This document shows, in pieces, positions 34,854 to 43,877 of a stretch of 64,000 bases of DNA. The position numbers and the translations under genes were made by a program. The DNA lies in NCBI RefSeq assembly GCF_024498075.1, contig NZ_JANHOF010000002.1, positions 168,431 through 232,430 of the forward strand. The letters run 5' to 3'. Numbering within the stretch: the first letter of the stretch is position 1; each line of letters starts with the position of its first letter. The notes under the pieces are model-generated. The model was given only the letters and a program-made list of their open reading frames with translations, ran no database searches and had not been told where the DNA came from. The stretch comes from Paenibacillus mendelii (lineage in GTDB: Bacteria; Bacillota; Bacilli; Paenibacillales; Paenibacillaceae).

Positions 34854-36128
34854 TTAAATACCTGTTTCTTCGGCCAGTGCCTCACGTCGGCCTTTATCCA
34901 GGTTGACGAATGCAAGCAGGATGATTCCGATAATAAAAAAGGCGACAAGTGACAAAATAGCTAGACGGCTGGAGCCTGTAATGGTGCCCGTAACAGCGAA
35001 CACGAAAGGACCTGCCACGGAGGAGAATTTACTGGATAAGCTCAGAAATCCGAAGAACTCCGCCGTCCGCGATGGCGGAATCAGATTCGCGTAAAGCGAT
35101 CGCGCAATTGCCTGGCTGCCGCCCTGTACAAGACCCACCATGAAAGCAAGTAAATAGAAGTGAAGCGCGCTTGTCATGAAATAGCCGAGAATGACAATAA
35201 TGACATAGACGGCAAGAGAACCGTTGAGCGAGGATTTCGCCCCAAACCGTGAAGCCAGCTTGATGAACAGCAGTGTGCTCGGATAACCTACGAACTGCGT
35301 TATCAGCAGCGCCACAATCAAGTGGGTCGTCTCGATGCCAATCCCTCTGCCATAGATCGTCGCCATCACAATAACCGTATTGATTCCATCGTTAAAAAAC
35401 CAGAATGCCGCCATATATTTCAATAATTCCGGATACCGCTTTGCCGTCTTGAAGGTCTTACCGATCCGAATGAATCCGCTCTTGATTGCTTCGCCTACGC
35501 CCTGTGCATGACCCTTAGCCGTCTCTTTCACATGCCGCATCAACGGGATGGAGAACAGCAGCCACCAGACGCCGACCGTCACGAAGGCGGTACGCGTTGC
35601 CGTCGTCTTATCCGGAAACCCGAATAAGCTCCAGCCTTCAATCATCGCAATGTTGACAGCCAGGAGCAGGCCCCCGCCTAAATATCCGAGCGCATAGCCC
35701 TTCGAGCTTAGGCTTGTGCGTTCCTCCGGCTTCGCTAAATCGGTCAGCAAACCGTCATAGAACGTATTTCCTGCTGAGAAGCCAATCGTGCCAAGGACGA
35801 CGAGCGTTGAAGCGAGCAGCCAGCTGCCTTCGCCGGCTAATGCCAATGCCGCGCTCGCCAGCGCACCCATAACGGCGAAGAAGGACAGGAACTTCACCTT
35901 CGAGCCCGAATGATCGGCAATCGCGCCCATGATCGGGGACAATAACGCTACGCACAGCATGGCAACCGTCTGCGTATAGCCCCAATAATTCTCCGCGGTA
36001 TTGCCAGGCAGCCCGGCGCCAGCCACATCCTTGTAATAAATCGGCATAACCGCCGCCAGAATGGTGGTTGCAAATACCGAATTGGCCCAGTCGTACATAA
36101 GCCAGCTGCGAACCGCTTTTCGATTCAC
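34854..36128 (-). CDS. MFS transporter, UMF1/Atg22-like
   Basis: 424 residues, about 12 transmembrane helices. The N-terminal SWLMYDWANSVFATTI and the GAIADHSGSK loop are typical of the Atg22/UMF1 branch of the major facilitator superfamily, whose fungal member effluxes amino acids from the vacuole. Substrate here is unknown. The start is a GTG at 36128 with AAGGGCGG about 11 bases upstream. Monocistronic, divergent from the LysR regulator gene. Confidence 0.82.
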   Translation of the reverse strand: MNRKAVRSWLMYDWANSVFATTILAAVMPIYYKDVAGAGLPGNTAENYWGYTQTVAMLCVALLSPIMGAIADHSGSKVKFLSFFAVMGALASAALALAGEGSWLLASTLVVLGTIGFSAGNTFYDGLLTDLAKPEERTSLSSKGYALGYLGGGLLLAVNIAMIEGWSLFGFPDKTTATRTAFVTVGVWWLLFSIPLMRHVKETAKGHAQGVGEAIKSGFIRIGKTFKTAKRYPELLKYMAAFWFFNDGINTVIVMATIYGRGIGIETTHLIVALLITQFVGYPSTLLFIKLASRFGAKSSLNGSLAVYVIIVILGYFMTSALHFYLLAFMVGLVQGGSQAIARSLYANLIPPSRTAEFFGFLSLSSKFSSVAGPFVFAVTGTITGSSRLAILSLVAFFIIGIILLAFVNLDKGRREALAEETGI

Positions 36129-36373
36129 GTGAATACCGCCCTTCTTTGGCCTCCTGGACGACAGGTTTCATGTCGTCTCTAGTCCAACCCATTCGACAAA
36201 AAGAAATCATTTCCTTCTAAAAATATTGTAAAGGAGGCGCTTCAACCTCAGTATATGCTTGAAATAAAAGCCTTTACGTCATTTTTCTGGGATATCCTGT
36301 TTTGCGGTCTAACATAAAAAGCTTTATAATAGAGAGACTAGTGATAAAAAAGATTGATCAAAGGAGGGATTCC

Positions 36374-37276
36374 GTGAACATTAGCCAACTTGAAACATTA
36401 TTAACCATTTCCAAGACGATGAGCTTCCGGAAAGCGGGCGAGCTGCTAAACTTAACTCAGCCTGCCGTCTCGGCACAGATTAAGAGTCTGGAGGATGAGT
36501 TCAAGACGGTACTGATTGACCGGAATCAGCCCGTTACACTTACAGACCGCGGACAAGTCTTTCTGGATCACGCAGAGAAAATTCTTGGCATCGTCGAGGA
36601 ATTGAAGCAGAAGCTGTCGGACCTGAGCCAGACGCCGCAAGGACATATTGTCCTCGGTACCACAGCATCGATCGCCATACAGATTCTTCCGCGCGTGCTC
36701 TCATATTTCCAGGATCAATTTCCAAGAATAAAGACAACGATCCATTCCATGCCCTCCTCGCAAGTCATGACAGCCGTTGAGAACGGAGCCGTCGACATCG
36801 GTATCACATACTTATCCGAACGCAACCCGAACGTGGAAACGTCCATTTTGTACTATGATACCTACGAGCTTGTCGTCTCTCCGGATCATTTCATGAGTCA
36901 TTTGAAGCATACAACCGTTGAATCCTTGAGAGACATTCCCATGATTATGCTGTCCCCGGACACGCTAGGCAGACGTTTTCTTGACCGCATCTTCCGAAAG
37001 TACAGCCTTCAGCCAAATGTACTGATGGAGCTGTCCAGCAGCGAGGAAGTGAAACGGATGGTCGAAATTAATCTCGGGGCTGCAGTCGTCTCCAAGCTGT
37101 CCATCGCCAATGAGGTTCGCCTCGGCACACTGAAGATGATTAAGGTCAACGAGCTTGATTTAAGCCACCCTGTCGGTGTCGTTTATAAATCCGGTCGTTA
37201 TTTGAATTCCGCCATGCAGCAGTTTTTGAGCGATTTAAAAGGAATGCCGGAAGATCATTTCATTAGCAGCGAGTAA
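36374..37276 (+). CDS. LysR-family transcriptional regulator
   Basis: 300 residues. N-terminal winged helix (SFRKAGELLNLTQPAVSAQIKSLE, about residues 16-40) and a substrate-binding domain of periplasmic type II fold. The start is a GTG with AAAGGAGGG upstream; an earlier ATG (36302) lies in the upstream region. CysL/YwfK-like by eye, but effector and targets cannot be assigned. It precedes the PHP phosphatase gene by 16 bases and is divergent from the MFS gene. Confidence 0.85.
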   Translation: MNISQLETLLTISKTMSFRKAGELLNLTQPAVSAQIKSLEDEFKTVLIDRNQPVTLTDRGQVFLDHAEKILGIVEELKQKLSDLSQTPQGHIVLGTTASIAIQILPRVLSYFQDQFPRIKTTIHSMPSSQVMTAVENGAVDIGITYLSERNPNVETSILYYDTYELVVSPDHFMSHLKHTTVESLRDIPMIMLSPDTLGRRFLDRIFRKYSLQPNVLMELSSSEEVKRMVEINLGAAVVSKLSIANEVRLGTLKMIKVNELDLSHPVGVVYKSGRYLNSAMQQFLSDLKGMPEDHFISSE

Positions 37277-37292
37277 GGGAGCGTAACGAATC

Positions 37293-38108
37293 ATGATCAA
37301 ATTTGATCTGCACACGCATCATTTCAGATGCGGACATGCTGACGGCGATATTGAACAGTATGTATTAGCCGGCAAGGAAGCTGGACTCGCGGCGATCGGC
37401 ATCTCCGATCACTCGCCTTATTTCGCCAGCGAGCACGATCAGCCTCAACCCGGAATCGCCATGGCCAAAAGCGACTTCGATAATTACATCCAAGAGGTGC
37501 TGCGGCTCAAAGCCAAATACGAAGGAACCATCGATGTGCTCCTCGGTATAGAGTCTGATTTCTACCCCGAACACGCCGAATTGTACCGCCGCATGTATGA
37601 GCCTTATCCGTTCGATTACATTATCGGCTCGGTTCATCAAACGCGCGGCGTAAGCATTTTCAATCGGAATCGTTGGAAGAATTTAAACGAGAAGAAGCAA
37701 ATCCAAGAGAAAATCCATTATTATGATTTAATCCGCCAATCGGCGCGCGCCGGCTTCTTCCAGGTGCTCGGGCATATCGATGCCATGAAGGGCTATTACC
37801 CGGCCTTCGCCGACCTCCCTGCGAGCGAAGCCATCGACGAAACCATGCGAACCATTGCCGAATGTGAAGTCGCCATCGAAATCAACACATCGGGCAAAAC
37901 CAAGTCATGCGGGGGCTGGTATCCATCCGACGCGATGCTCGAACGCGCGCTGCATTATGGCGTACAGGTCACATTCGGATCTGATGCGCATAAGCCGAGC
38001 CGGGTCGGAGATGAATGGGAGCTGGTACGTAAACGGCTCCAGGAAATCGGCTTTAAGCAGTGGGTTTATTTCAAGGAAAAACGGAAGGTTATTGTACCCA
38101 TCGATTGA
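37293..38108 (+). CDS. hisJ: Histidinol-phosphatase, PHP family
   Basis: 271 residues. PHP metallo-phosphoesterase with the signature DLHTHHFRCGHADG at the N-terminus, SDHSPY, HQTRG, GHIDAM and a final FGSDAHKP, giving the full metal ligand set. HisJ/HisK hydrolyses histidinol phosphate in histidine biosynthesis; related PHP proteins have other substrates, so the activity is probable rather than certain. No other his gene is near. Cotranscribed with the upstream LysR gene. Confidence 0.82.
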   Translation: MIKFDLHTHHFRCGHADGDIEQYVLAGKEAGLAAIGISDHSPYFASEHDQPQPGIAMAKSDFDNYIQEVLRLKAKYEGTIDVLLGIESDFYPEHAELYRRMYEPYPFDYIIGSVHQTRGVSIFNRNRWKNLNEKKQIQEKIHYYDLIRQSARAGFFQVLGHIDAMKGYYPAFADLPASEAIDETMRTIAECEVAIEINTSGKTKSCGGWYPSDAMLERALHYGVQVTFGSDAHKPSRVGDEWELVRKRLQEIGFKQWVYFKEKRKVIVPID

Positions 38109-38134
38109 ACTGAATACAGCTAAACAAAAAAAAG

Positions 38135-38159
38135 TGGACCTGCTCAAATGGCAGGTCCA
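38135..38159 (-). terminator. Hairpin with minus-strand terminator polarity
   Basis: 9-bp perfect stem TGGACCTGC/GCAGGTCCA flanked by A runs on the plus strand. The T run is therefore on the minus strand, although the flanking genes both run rightward. As a plus-strand terminator it would lack a U tract. Confidence 0.45.
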
Positions 38160-38350
38160 AAAAATTATATAGTAAAAAGGGGGTCTTGTTTATTATAATA
38201 GCCTACTAATGTGAAAGTGCGATAACAGAACTATTTCATTTGTGTAACAAATTGCGTCATTCTAATGTCGGGCCTTATGAAGGTGTACTTTATTCATCGT
38301 ACGAATGGTCTGGGTTCTTCATGTTTGTCTAAAAGGGGTTGGCTTAACCG

Positions 38351-39262
38351 ATGTGGTTTGCAGCGGCCGTAGGCAGCGCTTTGCTGTTCGGGCTGGCCGG
38401 TTGGTGGATGAAAGTTTCCCAGATGCGGAGCGGCTCCTCCGCTTACTTGCTTCTGGGCTTATATATTTCGGGGACGATCGGATTTGGCATTCATGCGGTG
38501 GTTGAACGTACGCTGCTCCCAGCTTTGACCGACTGGAGGGTATGGGCTGCCGGCTTGCTGATCGGCATTGGATCGGCGCTTGGCAACGCCTTGTTCATGA
38601 AGGCGCTCGAGAACGGACCCGCCAGCTTAACGTCCCCGCTAACGAATATGAATATCGTACTTGTCATGGCTCTGGGCACATTCGGCTACAATGAAGCATT
38701 CACCCGCATGGAATTGATGGGGGTTCTGCTGTTGCTAGCTGCGGTTGTGTTTATTTCCATACGCGGGAACGAGCAATTGACAATTAAAAGACAGATCTGG
38801 TACCTCTACGTCGGATTAAGTATCCTGCTGTTCGCCATCCGGAACGGCGGATTGAAGGTCACCGATGAAATCGGGTTATCCGGCGCTCCTGTCTTATTTA
38901 TCGCCTACGCGCTATCTATTGTCTGGTTCGGAGCGGCAGTAGGCAAAGAACGGTCTCAAGCCGTTGGCATCGAAAGCCGTATTTCTTCGCATCCGCGGAA
39001 GCAGTACTCCCGCTATGCTTCCAAAGCCGCTGTAACCGGCATGCGCCTCGGACTGCTCTCGGGCGTATTCTCCTATGGCGGACTCCAGCTGTATACAATA
39101 GCTCTTCAAACCGGCCAGGCCAATATTGCCGGCCCCATATTCGCGGCAAACAGTCTGGTTGTCGCCTTTGGCTCCATCGTGCTCTATCGCGAGAGGCTGT
39201 CACTGCTTCAGTGGTTGGCGTTCGCGTTGACCTTTGGCGGACTTATCCTTATCCGGTTGTAA
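38351..39262 (+). CDS. EamA/DMT-family transporter
   Basis: 303 residues with about ten transmembrane helices in two EamA repeats (roughly 1-135 and 145-303), separated by a basic loop. The drug/metabolite transporter superfamily exports amino acids, nucleobases or other metabolites; the substrate is unknown here. AAAGGGG lies upstream of the ATG. Appears monocistronic, convergent with the DUF695 gene 6 bases away. Confidence 0.85.
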   Translation: MWFAAAVGSALLFGLAGWWMKVSQMRSGSSAYLLLGLYISGTIGFGIHAVVERTLLPALTDWRVWAAGLLIGIGSALGNALFMKALENGPASLTSPLTNMNIVLVMALGTFGYNEAFTRMELMGVLLLLAAVVFISIRGNEQLTIKRQIWYLYVGLSILLFAIRNGGLKVTDEIGLSGAPVLFIAYALSIVWFGAAVGKERSQAVGIESRISSHPRKQYSRYASKAAVTGMRLGLLSGVFSYGGLQLYTIALQTGQANIAGPIFAANSLVVAFGSIVLYRERLSLLQWLAFALTFGGLILIRL

Positions 39263-39268
39263 CAAATC

Positions 39269-40102
39269 TTACCGTCGGCATGAGCGTATACGTTTGAGCG
39301 ATAGTATCATCGCTTCCCTAATTTTGCGGTAACCGGCCTTAAACCGATTGGTGGAAGAAAGCTTCATCGCAGAACCCCAGCCGTCATAACGTGCATCGTA
39401 ATCAGAGATAAGCCGGTACAGCTCTCGAACCCGTTCGTTAACCGTGTCCAGCAGGACATCGTCATACCGGCTAATAACCAGCGGATACGGATAGCCTGTA
39501 TCCGGCTCCCCTTCCTTCTCCCGCTCGATCAGATAACCCAATTTCTTGACGGATTGCTCCATCTCCTGCCTGTCCTCCGCCTTCCGAAACAACAGCCAGT
39601 GGTATACATGGCGCGGCTGCTTGATATCATCCCCTTTATGAATAAGTGCATAGATCATATGCGCGTTGTGAACATACAGCTCTTCAAGCTCGTCCGGCAG
39701 CATATAGCGATAGAAGGACCAATCCGGATCCGGTTTGAGATATTCGGACACACGAAATTCCCAGCTTCCCTCCATCCACTTCCGGAACCGCTCCCCGTCG
39801 AAGACATCGTTCTTGCAGTAAAAATAAAATTCGAGTCGGTTCACGGTATTGATCCTGCCTATATAAAGGGCCGAGAAGGTTTCCGAAAGCCATCCCTCCA
39901 GCTTCGATTCAAACCGTTCCAGCTGCGCGACCAGCGCTTGCTTCGTTCGCTTATTACGCAGAATTGTATACAGATTCACGGTAATAGACAGCAGATCGCC
40001 ATATTCCGACAAGGGGGCGCTCCCCTTGTAACCGACATTCACCAGGACGCGCATCTGCTCCGATTCCGTCCGTCGTTCGTAGAAGCCCCAATCGTCTGCC
40101 AT
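39269..40102 (-). CDS. DUF695 + RraB-like domain protein
   Basis: 277 residues. The N-terminal half (ADDWGFYERRTE ...) fits DUF695; the second half, beginning near PDPDWSFYRYMLP and including KGDDIKQPRHVYHWLLF, resembles the RraB (ribonuclease activity regulator B) fold. RraB inhibits RNase E in gamma-proteobacteria; Firmicutes usually lack that target, so the role here is unknown. GAGGTG precedes the ATG at 40102. The C-terminus is basic. Confidence 0.7.
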   Translation of the reverse strand: MADDWGFYERRTESEQMRVLVNVGYKGSAPLSEYGDLLSITVNLYTILRNKRTKQALVAQLERFESKLEGWLSETFSALYIGRINTVNRLEFYFYCKNDVFDGERFRKWMEGSWEFRVSEYLKPDPDWSFYRYMLPDELEELYVHNAHMIYALIHKGDDIKQPRHVYHWLLFRKAEDRQEMEQSVKKLGYLIEREKEGEPDTGYPYPLVISRYDDVLLDTVNERVRELYRLISDYDARYDGWGSAMKLSSTNRFKAGYRKIREAMILSLKRIRSCRR

Positions 40103-40221
40103 GATGCACCTCATTGTCATCTATGATTTCGTTTCGCAATTCTATCTTTGTGCAGTTGTGTATCAACCATTATAACGTTTCCAGCCGACAATATACTAAC
40201 ACATTTGCAAGAAAAGCTAAA

Positions 40222-40249
40222 AACCGTCAAGGTCATTGACCTTGACGGT
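40222..40249 (-). terminator. doxX terminator
   Basis: Near-perfect palindrome AACCGTCAAGG...CCTTGACGGTT with TTTAGC on the minus strand, just after the doxX stop. Confidence 0.8.
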
Positions 40250-40267
40250 TACGGATATGGACGTCGG

Positions 40268-40672
40268 TTAGAACAGCCAGTGATCGAGAGAATAGTCGCC
40301 AGCACCCGTGAATGCAACGCCTACCGCGATCGCAATGATGACAAGATTATATTCATATCCGTTCTTCGTTGCCCACAGCCCGTTTGTACCATGGACCTTC
40401 GCAATGGCGACAATCATCGGAACGACGATCAGGATGGCGGCAAACCATGTGAACAACCCAAGTGCGAATAGAAGACCGCCTGCGAATTCGCCTCCAGCTG
40501 CAGCGATGGCCATTAGCATAGCCGGACGCACCCCCATCGATTGCAGCCATCCAGCTGTTCCTTTGAGCCCTGGACCTTCAAACCATCCCAGCAGCTTCTG
40601 AGCGCCGTGCGCGGCGAATAACAAGCCCAGAACCACCCGGATAACCAATAAACCTGCACTTACACTTACCAT
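40268..40672 (-). CDS. DoxX-family membrane protein
   Basis: 134 residues, four transmembrane helices (about 7-26, 48-68, 74-96, 105-128). DoxX proteins such as CatD and MhqP of Bacillus are induced by quinones and thiol-reactive compounds. A frame to 40726 exists, but GGGGAG 7 bases before the ATG at 40672 sets the start. Its divergent neighbour is an HxlR-type regulator carrying an N-terminal cysteine, the arrangement seen for redox-sensing repressors. Confidence 0.85.
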   Translation of the reverse strand: MVSVSAGLLVIRVVLGLLFAAHGAQKLLGWFEGPGLKGTAGWLQSMGVRPAMLMAIAAAGGEFAGGLLFALGLFTWFAAILIVVPMIVAIAKVHGTNGLWATKNGYEYNLVIIAIAVGVAFTGAGDYSLDHWLF

Positions 40673-40714
40673 ATCAATTCTCCCCTTTGTTTGTTCATTT
40701 GCTTGCTGAAAGTA

Positions 40715-40749
40715 AGTATACGCCATTAACTAACTTATGTAAAGTACAT
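40715..40749 (-). promoter_or_regulatory. doxX promoter and overlapping ATGTA-N3-TACAT dyad
   Basis: TTTACA (40743-40738) and TATACT (40720-40715) with a 17-base spacer on the minus strand. The dyad ATGTA-AAG-TACAT (40737-40749) covers the -35, as expected for repression by the divergent HxlR protein. Confidence 0.65.
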
Positions 40750-40843
40750 ATATTTACTAAAGTTATGAAGTTTTTTTCATGATCTCTTCCTTTTTAAAAT
40801 CACGATGTGATACAATAGAATTACCGATAGAGGGGTGATACCA

Positions 40844-41152
40844 ATGGATTATTCCCATATGTGTCCAAAGTACGAGACAGCCGCCGAACTTCTCGGCAAG
40901 AAGTGGTCCGGTTTAATCATTCGGGTACTGCTCGGGGGTCCTAAGCGCTTCAAGGAGATTAAAGAACAGATTCCCGATATGAGTGATAAAATGCTGACAG
41001 ACCGCATGAAGGAGCTGGAGCAATCCCAGATCCTCAAACGCAACGTGTACCCGGAGATGCCTGTCCGGATCGAATATGAGCTTACCGAGAAGGGTCTGGG
41101 GCTTGAGCCCGTCATTCAATCCATCCAGGATTGGGGCGAGCAGTGGTGCTAG
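40844..41152 (+). CDS. HxlR-family transcriptional regulator
   Basis: 102 residues, a single winged helix typical of HxlR/YodB/CatR. C7 in MDYSHMCPKY matches the conserved redox-active cysteine near the N-terminus of YodB and HypR. The DNA-binding region is KRFKEIKEQIPDMSDKMLTDRMKELE. The ATG at 40844 has AGGGGTG 8 bases ahead; a TGATACAAT extended -10 lies at 40808-40816. It probably represses the divergent doxX and itself until the cysteine is oxidised or alkylated. Confidence 0.87.
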   Translation: MDYSHMCPKYETAAELLGKKWSGLIIRVLLGGPKRFKEIKEQIPDMSDKMLTDRMKELEQSQILKRNVYPEMPVRIEYELTEKGLGLEPVIQSIQDWGEQWC

Positions 41153-41168
41153 ACTAGACAGCTTGGAG

Positions 41169-41202
41169 CCCCGTGCGCAGATGTTCATGTCTGTGCACGG
41201 GG
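41169..41202 (+). terminator. hxlR terminator
   Basis: CCCCGTGC/GCACGGGG stem with inner CAGA/TCTG pairing, followed by TTGTTTTCTTT. Confidence 0.85.
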
Positions 41203-41245
41203 TTGTTTTCTTTCCGTTTCTCGAGTTTAGCATCGGCTATACGAT

Positions 41246-41294
41246 AAAAAGTCTCCAGCACCTGCTTGCTAACAAGCGGTACTGGAGACTTTTT
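41246..41294 (-). terminator. sdhCAB terminator
   Basis: AAAAAGTCTCCAG / CTGGAGACTTTTT arms, with a GCTTG stem in the loop; lies 34 bases after the sdhB stop. Confidence 0.88.
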
Positions 41295-41327
41295 GAATTG
41301 AATTCTATAATCAGCCTCTTGAGCCTC

Positions 41328-42092
41328 TTACATGCCGAGCCAAGATTTGAACAGCTGTTTGGTTGTATCCTTGTTGATCGCTGCAATGGAGGTTGTCAGC
41401 GGAATGCCTTTCGGACACGAGCGCACGCAGTTCTGCGAGTTGCCGCAGCCTTCGATGCCGCCGTCTTCCATCAGCGTTTCGAGACGTTCCTCTTTGTTCA
41501 TCTCGCCTGTTGGATGGGCGTTGAACAATCGAACCTGTGAGATTGCCGCAGGACCGATGAAGCTGTTCCGGTCATTGACATTCGGGCAGGATTCCAAGCA
41601 GACGCCGCACGTCATACACTTGGACAGCTCGTAAGCCCATTGACGCTTCGTCTCAGCCATACGTGGTCCTGGGCCAAGATCATAGGTGCCGTCAATCGGG
41701 ATCCAAGCCTTCACACGCTTCAGAGCATTAAACATCCGTTCGCGATTGATGACTAGGTCACGTACAACCGGGAACGTACGCATTGGCGCTAGCTTGATCG
41801 GCTGCTCCAATTTATCGACAAGCGCACTGCATGCTTGACGCGGTTTTCCATTAATGACCATCGAGCAGGCGCCGCACACTTCTTCGAGGCAGTTGGATTC
41901 CCAACATACCGGTGCCGTTGCTTGTCCGTCCTTCGTCTTCGGATTGCGCTGAATTTCCATCAGCGCACTGATTACGTTCATATTCGCACGATAAGGGATT
42001 TCAAACTCTTCTGTATAAGACGGCTTATCCGGCGCGTCCTGACGTGTAATGCTGAGTTTGACCGTTTTTGTTGCAACTGTCGTTTCCGCCAT
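41328..42092 (-). CDS. sdhB: Succinate dehydrogenase iron-sulfur subunit
   Basis: 254 residues. The [2Fe-2S] ligands are in CWESNCLEEVCGACSM, the [4Fe-4S] and [3Fe-4S] ligands in CMTCGVCLESCP and CVRSCPKGIP. It passes electrons from SdhA to the membrane b-type cytochrome and menaquinone. AAAGGAG precedes the ATG. Last gene of sdhCAB, 14 bases after sdhA. Confidence 0.95.
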   Translation of the reverse strand: MAETTVATKTVKLSITRQDAPDKPSYTEEFEIPYRANMNVISALMEIQRNPKTKDGQATAPVCWESNCLEEVCGACSMVINGKPRQACSALVDKLEQPIKLAPMRTFPVVRDLVINRERMFNALKRVKAWIPIDGTYDLGPGPRMAETKRQWAYELSKCMTCGVCLESCPNVNDRNSFIGPAAISQVRLFNAHPTGEMNKEERLETLMEDGGIEGCGNSQNCVRSCPKGIPLTTSIAAINKDTTKQLFKSWLGM

Positions 42093-42106
42093 CGTTATTC
42101 TCCTTT

Positions 42107-43852
42107 CTACTTATCCTTCGAGTAGTCCCGTTTACGCGGCTTAATCAACGATACATCCACATCTTCATACGAAATTTGCGGACCTTCTGCCGTCCATGTC
42201 GCCTTCGTCGTCTTGAGGAATTCTTCATCGTTACGTTCAGGGAAGTCCGGCTTATAGTGCGCGCCGCGGCTTTCGTTACGCATCAAGGCGCCAAGCGTCA
42301 TGGCCTCGGACAACTCAATCATGTTCCACAGCTGACGCGTGAACGCAACACCCGCATTGTTCCAGCGCGCTGTATCGTTAATGTTGATGTTGTTGTAGCG
42401 CTGCTTCAGTTCTTTAATCTTGCCGATCGTTTCTTCCAGCTTCTTGTTGAAGCGGACGACCGTCATGTTGTTCGTCATCCATTCCCCAAGCTCTTTATGA
42501 AGCACATAAGCATTCTCGGTGCCGTTCATATTCAAGATGCTTTCGTATTTGTCCGTCTGGCGCTTCTTCTCACGGTCGAACACGGTGGAGGATACATCAT
42601 CAGCGGATTTTTTCAATCCTTTAATATATTCGACGGCCTTCGGACCGGTAATCATACCGCCGTAAATAGCCGACAGGAGCGAGTTGGCTCCAAGCCGGTT
42701 GGCGCCATGATACTGGTATTCGCACTCGCCGCAAGCGAACAACCCAGGAATGTTCGTCATTTGATTGAAGTCGACCCACATGCCGCCCATCGAGTAATGG
42801 ACTGCCGGGAAAATTTTCATTGGAATTTTACGCGGGTCATCGCCCATGAACTTCTCGTAAATTTCAATGATGCCGCCCAGCTTAACATCGAGCTCCTTCG
42901 GATCTTTATGCGACAGATCGAGATAAACCATGTTTTCCCCGTTAATACCGAGCTTCTCGTCTACGCAGACGTGGAAAATTTCACGCGTTGCGATATCGCG
43001 CGGAACTAGGTTGCCGTAGGCCGGGTATTTCTCTTCAAGGAAGTACCAAGGCTTGCCGTCCTTATACGTCCATATGCGGCCGCCTTCGCCCCGTGCCGAT
43101 TCGGACATGAGGCGCAGCTTATCATCGCCCGGGATCGCCGTTGGATGGATTTGGATGAATTCGCCATTCGCATAATGAACACCCTGCTGATAGACGGCAC
43201 TCGCAGCCGTACCTGTGTTAATAACCGAGTTCGTTGTTTTGCCGAAAATAATGCCAGGACCGCCAGATGCGAGAATAACTGCATCGCCTGATACCGTAAG
43301 AACTTCCATAGAACGTAGATCTTGAGCGGATATGCCGCGGCATACGCCGTCATCGTCCAAGATCGCGCCAAGGAACTCATAATGCTCGAATTTCGTTACA
43401 AGTCCGGCGGTTTCCCAGCGGCGAACCTGCTCATCGAGCGCATACAAAAGCTGCTGGCCCGTCGTTGCGCCAGCAAATGCTGTACGGTGATACTGCGTAC
43501 CGCCGAAACGGCGGAAATCGAGCAGACCTTCCGGTGTCCGGTTGAACATAACGCCCATCCGGTCCATCAGGTGAATAATGCCCGGGGCTGCTTCACACAT
43601 CGCTTTGACTGGAGGCTGGTTAGCCAGGAAGTCGCCGCCATAAACCGTATCATCGAAGTGCTCCCAAGGGGAATCGCCTTCACCCTTCGTATTAACTGCG
43701 CCGTTAATGCCGCCTTGCGCACATACGGAGTGGGACCGTTTCACCGGTACGAGCGAGAACAGGTCGACATGCATGCCTGCTTCCGCCGCTTTTATCGTAG
43801 CCATCAAGCCGGCAAGTCCGCCGCCGACGACAATCACTTTACTTTTTGCCAT
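42107..43852 (-). CDS. sdhA: Succinate dehydrogenase flavoprotein subunit
   Basis: 581 residues. N-terminal dinucleotide-binding GGGLAGL; the FAD-linking histidine region RSHSVCAQGGING; substrate-site GEGGRIW; and the HPTAIPGDD motif. It oxidises succinate to fumarate in the TCA cycle. AAGGAG precedes the ATG; 25 bases separate it from sdhC. The Firmicute (type B) layout with a single membrane subunit fits menaquinone as acceptor. Confidence 0.96.
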   Translation of the reverse strand: MAKSKVIVVGGGLAGLMATIKAAEAGMHVDLFSLVPVKRSHSVCAQGGINGAVNTKGEGDSPWEHFDDTVYGGDFLANQPPVKAMCEAAPGIIHLMDRMGVMFNRTPEGLLDFRRFGGTQYHRTAFAGATTGQQLLYALDEQVRRWETAGLVTKFEHYEFLGAILDDDGVCRGISAQDLRSMEVLTVSGDAVILASGGPGIIFGKTTNSVINTGTAASAVYQQGVHYANGEFIQIHPTAIPGDDKLRLMSESARGEGGRIWTYKDGKPWYFLEEKYPAYGNLVPRDIATREIFHVCVDEKLGINGENMVYLDLSHKDPKELDVKLGGIIEIYEKFMGDDPRKIPMKIFPAVHYSMGGMWVDFNQMTNIPGLFACGECEYQYHGANRLGANSLLSAIYGGMITGPKAVEYIKGLKKSADDVSSTVFDREKKRQTDKYESILNMNGTENAYVLHKELGEWMTNNMTVVRFNKKLEETIGKIKELKQRYNNININDTARWNNAGVAFTRQLWNMIELSEAMTLGALMRNESRGAHYKPDFPERNDEEFLKTTKATWTAEGPQISYEDVDVSLIKPRKRDYSKDK

Positions 43853-43877
43853 ATCGATTCGCTCCTTATCTTAAAGC

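Noticed and set aside
39269..40102. RNase E inhibitor RraB assignment
   Set aside because: The domain resemblance is partial and RNase E is usually absent in this phylum, so no function is claimed.
42068..43009. 313-residue ORF opposite sdhA
   Set aside because: Shadow frame; sdhA on the other strand carries all family motifs.
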